Positions 62,001 to 64,000 of a DNA stretch of 64,000 bases are shown piece after piece; the first letter of the stretch is position 1, and every line of letters starts with the position of its first letter. Under the pieces are notes generated by a model that worked only from the letters and a program-made list of their open reading frames with translations, was not told where the DNA came from and searched no databases. The stretch is from Spirosoma agri (GTDB taxonomy: Bacteria; Bacteroidota; Bacteroidia; Cytophagales; Spirosomataceae), in NCBI RefSeq assembly GCF_010747415.1, contig NZ_JAAGNZ010000001.1, positions 3,472,001-3,536,000 of the forward strand, written 5' to 3'. Made by a program: the position numbers and the translations under genes.

Positions 62001-62801
62001 ATGGAAGAGACAAAGGAAAATGTTCACCGCTCTGAAACGCAGAGCACCGAACGCATTACGCAGGATTTACCCAAGCGCGACGAGTTACTTCTTACCCCCG
62101 ACGAACTACGTATCAAAGAAGCGTTTCAGGATCGAAACTGGAGTGAAATTAAGGTAGCCGATTCATGGGTCATCTTTAAGGTCATGGCGGAGTTTGTGGA
62201 AGGCTTCGATAAACTGGCTAAAATTGGCCCCTGTGTGTCCATTTTTGGCTCGGCCCGTACCAAGCCCGACAATCCATACTACAAAATGACGGAAGAAATT
62301 GCGGCCAAACTGGTTCGTCATGGCTATGGCGTCATTACGGGTGGTGGTCCCGGCATTATGGAAGCGGGCAACAAAGGCGCGTTTGAAGAAGGCGGAAAAT
62401 CGGTTGGCCTAAATATCAGACTACCCTTCGAGCAACACAGCAATATTTACATCGATCCCGACAAGAGCATCAACTTCGATTTTTTCTTTGTCCGGAAAGT
62501 GATGTTCGTCAAATACGCTCAGGGGTTTGTGGTGATGCCCGGTGGCATGGGTACGCTCGATGAGCTATTCGAAGCGATGACCCTGATCCAGACCCGCAAA
62601 ATTGCCCGTTTCCCGATTGTATTGGTTGGACGGGCGTTCTGGACCGGCTTGCTCGACTGGATTCAGGAGGTGATGCTGGGTCAGGAGCATAACATCAACC
62701 CAGAAGATATGAAGCTGGTTAGTCTTGTCGATACACCGACCGAAGCCGTCAAAGCAATCGATGATTTTTACAGCAAGTATTTGCTGAAGCCTAACTTTTA
62801 A
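62001..62801 (+). CDS. LOG-family protein (cytokinin-riboside phosphoribohydrolase-like)
   Basis: Nucleotide-metabolism enzyme of 266 aa with the LOG/TIGR00730 Rossmann fold: CVSIFGSARTKPDNPYY, GYGVITGGGPGIMEAGNKGAFEEGG and the catalytic PGGMGTLDELFE. Bacterial members hydrolyse AMP or cytokinin riboside monophosphates, and many belong to the LOG-like group of unknown substrate. The charged N-terminal 50 residues are an extension seen in some Bacteroidota. ATG 62001 was preferred to the preceding TTG. Confidence 0.93.
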   Translation: MEETKENVHRSETQSTERITQDLPKRDELLLTPDELRIKEAFQDRNWSEIKVADSWVIFKVMAEFVEGFDKLAKIGPCVSIFGSARTKPDNPYYKMTEEIAAKLVRHGYGVITGGGPGIMEAGNKGAFEEGGKSVGLNIRLPFEQHSNIYIDPDKSINFDFFFVRKVMFVKYAQGFVVMPGGMGTLDELFEAMTLIQTRKIARFPIVLVGRAFWTGLLDWIQEVMLGQEHNINPEDMKLVSLVDTPTEAVKAIDDFYSKYLLKPNF

Positions 62802-62809
62802 TTGACTTT

Positions 62810-62843
62810 TTGGCTGGGCCGGGCTGTCGCTTGGCCCAGCCAA
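62810..62843 (+). terminator. Hairpin between the LOG and HhH genes
   Basis: TTGGCTGGGCC at 62810-62820 pairs with GGCCCAGCCAA at 62833-62843, 12-nt loop; TTTG follows. It lies between convergent genes. Confidence 0.7.
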
Positions 62844-62857
62844 TTTGTAGCTACGCG

Positions 62858-63892
62858 TTATGTTGGCCAGGCATCGATCAGCCAAAACTCGATGTACGGC
62901 GTAATTTTCTCAATTGTCTTCGCATCCAGAATCCGGATCGGCTTCAGTGACTCCGCTGATGAGTAGGCCCCGTGCTGCTCCCGGTATCGGACAATGACTT
63001 CAGCCTGCCGACGGGTTAAAAAAGGGTGCCGGTCCAGTTCCTCGGCACTGGCGGTATTAATCGGAATCCGACGCGGGGTGGACTGAATCTTACCGAATTT
63101 CTGCAACTCCTCCAGCGCCAGCGAATCGAGGCCGTAGATATCCCGGAACTGTTCGGGCGCAACGAATCCGCCGAGTGCGTCCCTGAACTTGATAATTCGA
63201 CCGGCCAGTTTGGAGCCGATGCCTTTCAACGCAATCAATTGAGTCGTGTCGGCGGTGTTGATATCAAACGGCTGCACTGCGGGTTTTGCCGGTCGTTCGG
63301 CAAAGGCAGGACGATTACTCGCCTTGTACCCATCAGACGGGTATGGCTTCCCGGCGACAACGGACTCGCTTGTCCGATCTGTCGAAAATTTTTCCGACGA
63401 TGGACGATCCGCGAGTTTCACGTATGGCTCCAGTTGTTCGTATAAATCAGGCGGAAAATCGTATATCCGGAGCAGATCTTCTTTCTTTCGAAATTTCCCG
63501 CCTTTGCTTCTGTATTTGTCAATCCGTTCGGCCAGCCAGCGTGGCAAACCCAACTGCTGCCAGCCGACGATACTGACCGTATTCGGATCGAACGCGAACA
63601 GTTTGGGTTCCGTAAATCGCTCAGCCGTGGTTTTGTCTTTCTCGGGTGTACTACCGAAGGCGGGCTGTCTGGCTTCCTCCGCTTTCATAAGCGCCACCAG
63701 GCTATCGAGTTTGCGCTGATCGGCAGCTGATGTAGCTGCGGTATCCGCCGATTTTCGACTGTTGATATACCGGTACAAAAACGGAATGCTCAGACAGAGC
63801 AGGGTGAGAATGAGCAGGACGATGAATCCCCTCGACTCGCGGTGGGAAAAGCCGAAGTAATCGCGGATGAGCGACTGGAAACGATTGATCAT
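62858..63892 (-). CDS. Membrane protein with tandem helix-hairpin-helix domains (ComEA-like)
   Basis: DNA-binding-type protein of 344 aa. One N-terminal helix (FIVLLILTLLCLSIPFLYRYI, about 23-43) anchors it; a Pro/Lys-rich linker follows. HhH motifs of the T2SK/ComEA type appear in the middle (FDPNTVSIVGWQQLGLPRWLAERI), at INTADTTQLIALKGIGSKLAGRIIKFRDALGGF and at INTASAEELDRHPFLTRRQAEVIVRYREQHGAY. Single HhH domains in ComEA bind incoming DNA; the chain here has three copies. ATG 63892 was chosen over ATG 63946. A competence role is inferred only from the domains. Confidence 0.88.
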   Translation of the reverse strand: MINRFQSLIRDYFGFSHRESRGFIVLLILTLLCLSIPFLYRYINSRKSADTAATSAADQRKLDSLVALMKAEEARQPAFGSTPEKDKTTAERFTEPKLFAFDPNTVSIVGWQQLGLPRWLAERIDKYRSKGGKFRKKEDLLRIYDFPPDLYEQLEPYVKLADRPSSEKFSTDRTSESVVAGKPYPSDGYKASNRPAFAERPAKPAVQPFDINTADTTQLIALKGIGSKLAGRIIKFRDALGGFVAPEQFRDIYGLDSLALEELQKFGKIQSTPRRIPINTASAEELDRHPFLTRRQAEVIVRYREQHGAYSSAESLKPIRILDAKTIEKITPYIEFWLIDAWPT

Positions 63893-63946
63893 GATGGCAG
63901 GTACGGTGGCAAGTGCAGGCCAATGTACGTAACCAAATCGACACAA

Positions 63947-64000
63947 TCAATTGACAAAATTAAAAAGTATGTCCATTGCTATTGCCCCTTCTTCGACAGG
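63947..64000. other. Window end
   Basis: 54 nt upstream of the HhH gene with no recognisable feature. Confidence 0.3.

Noticed and set aside
1..64000. tRNA, rRNA, riboswitch or insertion sequence
   Set aside because: No T-loop-type motif, rRNA segment, transposase or recognised riboswitch core was seen by eye; a covariance-model scan would be decisive.

Overview
The window looks like chromosome from a Bacteroidota, most likely a Cytophagales member close to Spirosoma (inference from gene content; no rRNA or other marker gene is present). Supporting signs: perfect TAnnTTTG -7 promoter boxes instead of sigma70 boxes, little use of Shine-Dalgarno sites, a one-piece hybrid two-component regulator (HTCS), a PorE-like type IX secretion protein, LytTR regulators, menaquinone genes, a DUF2452 protein, and many secreted carbohydrate-active enzymes. 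Coding density is high. No tRNA, rRNA, insertion sequence or prophage was recognised.

Layout. 1-8 kb: a GH9-polysaccharide deacetylase fusion cut by the window edge, an M23/LysM peptidase, thioredoxin reductase, the PorE-like protein, QueE and a membrane LytTR regulator. 8-20 kb: secreted hydrolases, namely an erythromycin-esterase-like protein, an SMP-30 lactonase, a royal-jelly-family propeller protein, a heparinase II/III-like lyase, a CE1-GH9 fusion, a CE1-type esterase and a type B carboxylesterase, followed by a CDF metal exporter. 21-26 kb: a TonB receptor and a metalloprotease-propeller-barrel protein. 26.2-26.8 kb: a CRISPR array of nine repeats with no cas genes in the window. 27-35 kb: aldehyde dehydrogenase, an XRE/S24-like regulator, TruA, a MocA-like nucleotidyltransferase, a GH65 phosphorylase and a methyltransferase. 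36-39 kb: MenE and MenB, flanking a Rieske-like protein that lacks its histidine ligands and a DUF2452 protein. 39-43 kb: a lipoprotein, a class A beta-lactamase and a purple acid phosphatase. 43-47 kb: two stacked ABC export systems. 47-56 kb: a dicarboxylate symporter, an SRPBCC-like protein, the HTCS, a small LytTR regulator and GlyRS. 56-59 kb: an AT-rich AAA ATPase + PIN-like nuclease pair, then Ogt and an MBL-fold lipoprotein. 59-64 kb: a lipoprotein, an AlaA-like aminotransferase, RpiB, a LOG-family protein and an HhH protein.

The most interesting parts are the following. (1) The ATPase/PIN pair at 56137-57629 has overlapping genes and foreign-looking composition, and is a candidate anti-phage or toxin system. 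(2) Three families of short palindromic repeats recur between genes, mostly just after stop codons; one family shares a GCCGTATC...GATACGGC core inside otherwise unrelated perfect 41-bp inverted repeats. (3) The CRISPR array has no cas genes nearby. (4) Several genes have the -7 box only 4-5 nt before the ATG, which implies leaderless mRNAs. (5) The small LytTR gene has a 12-nt direct repeat with 21-nt spacing over its own start. (6) Two different GH9 cellulase-carbohydrate esterase fusions lie within 17 kb of each other.
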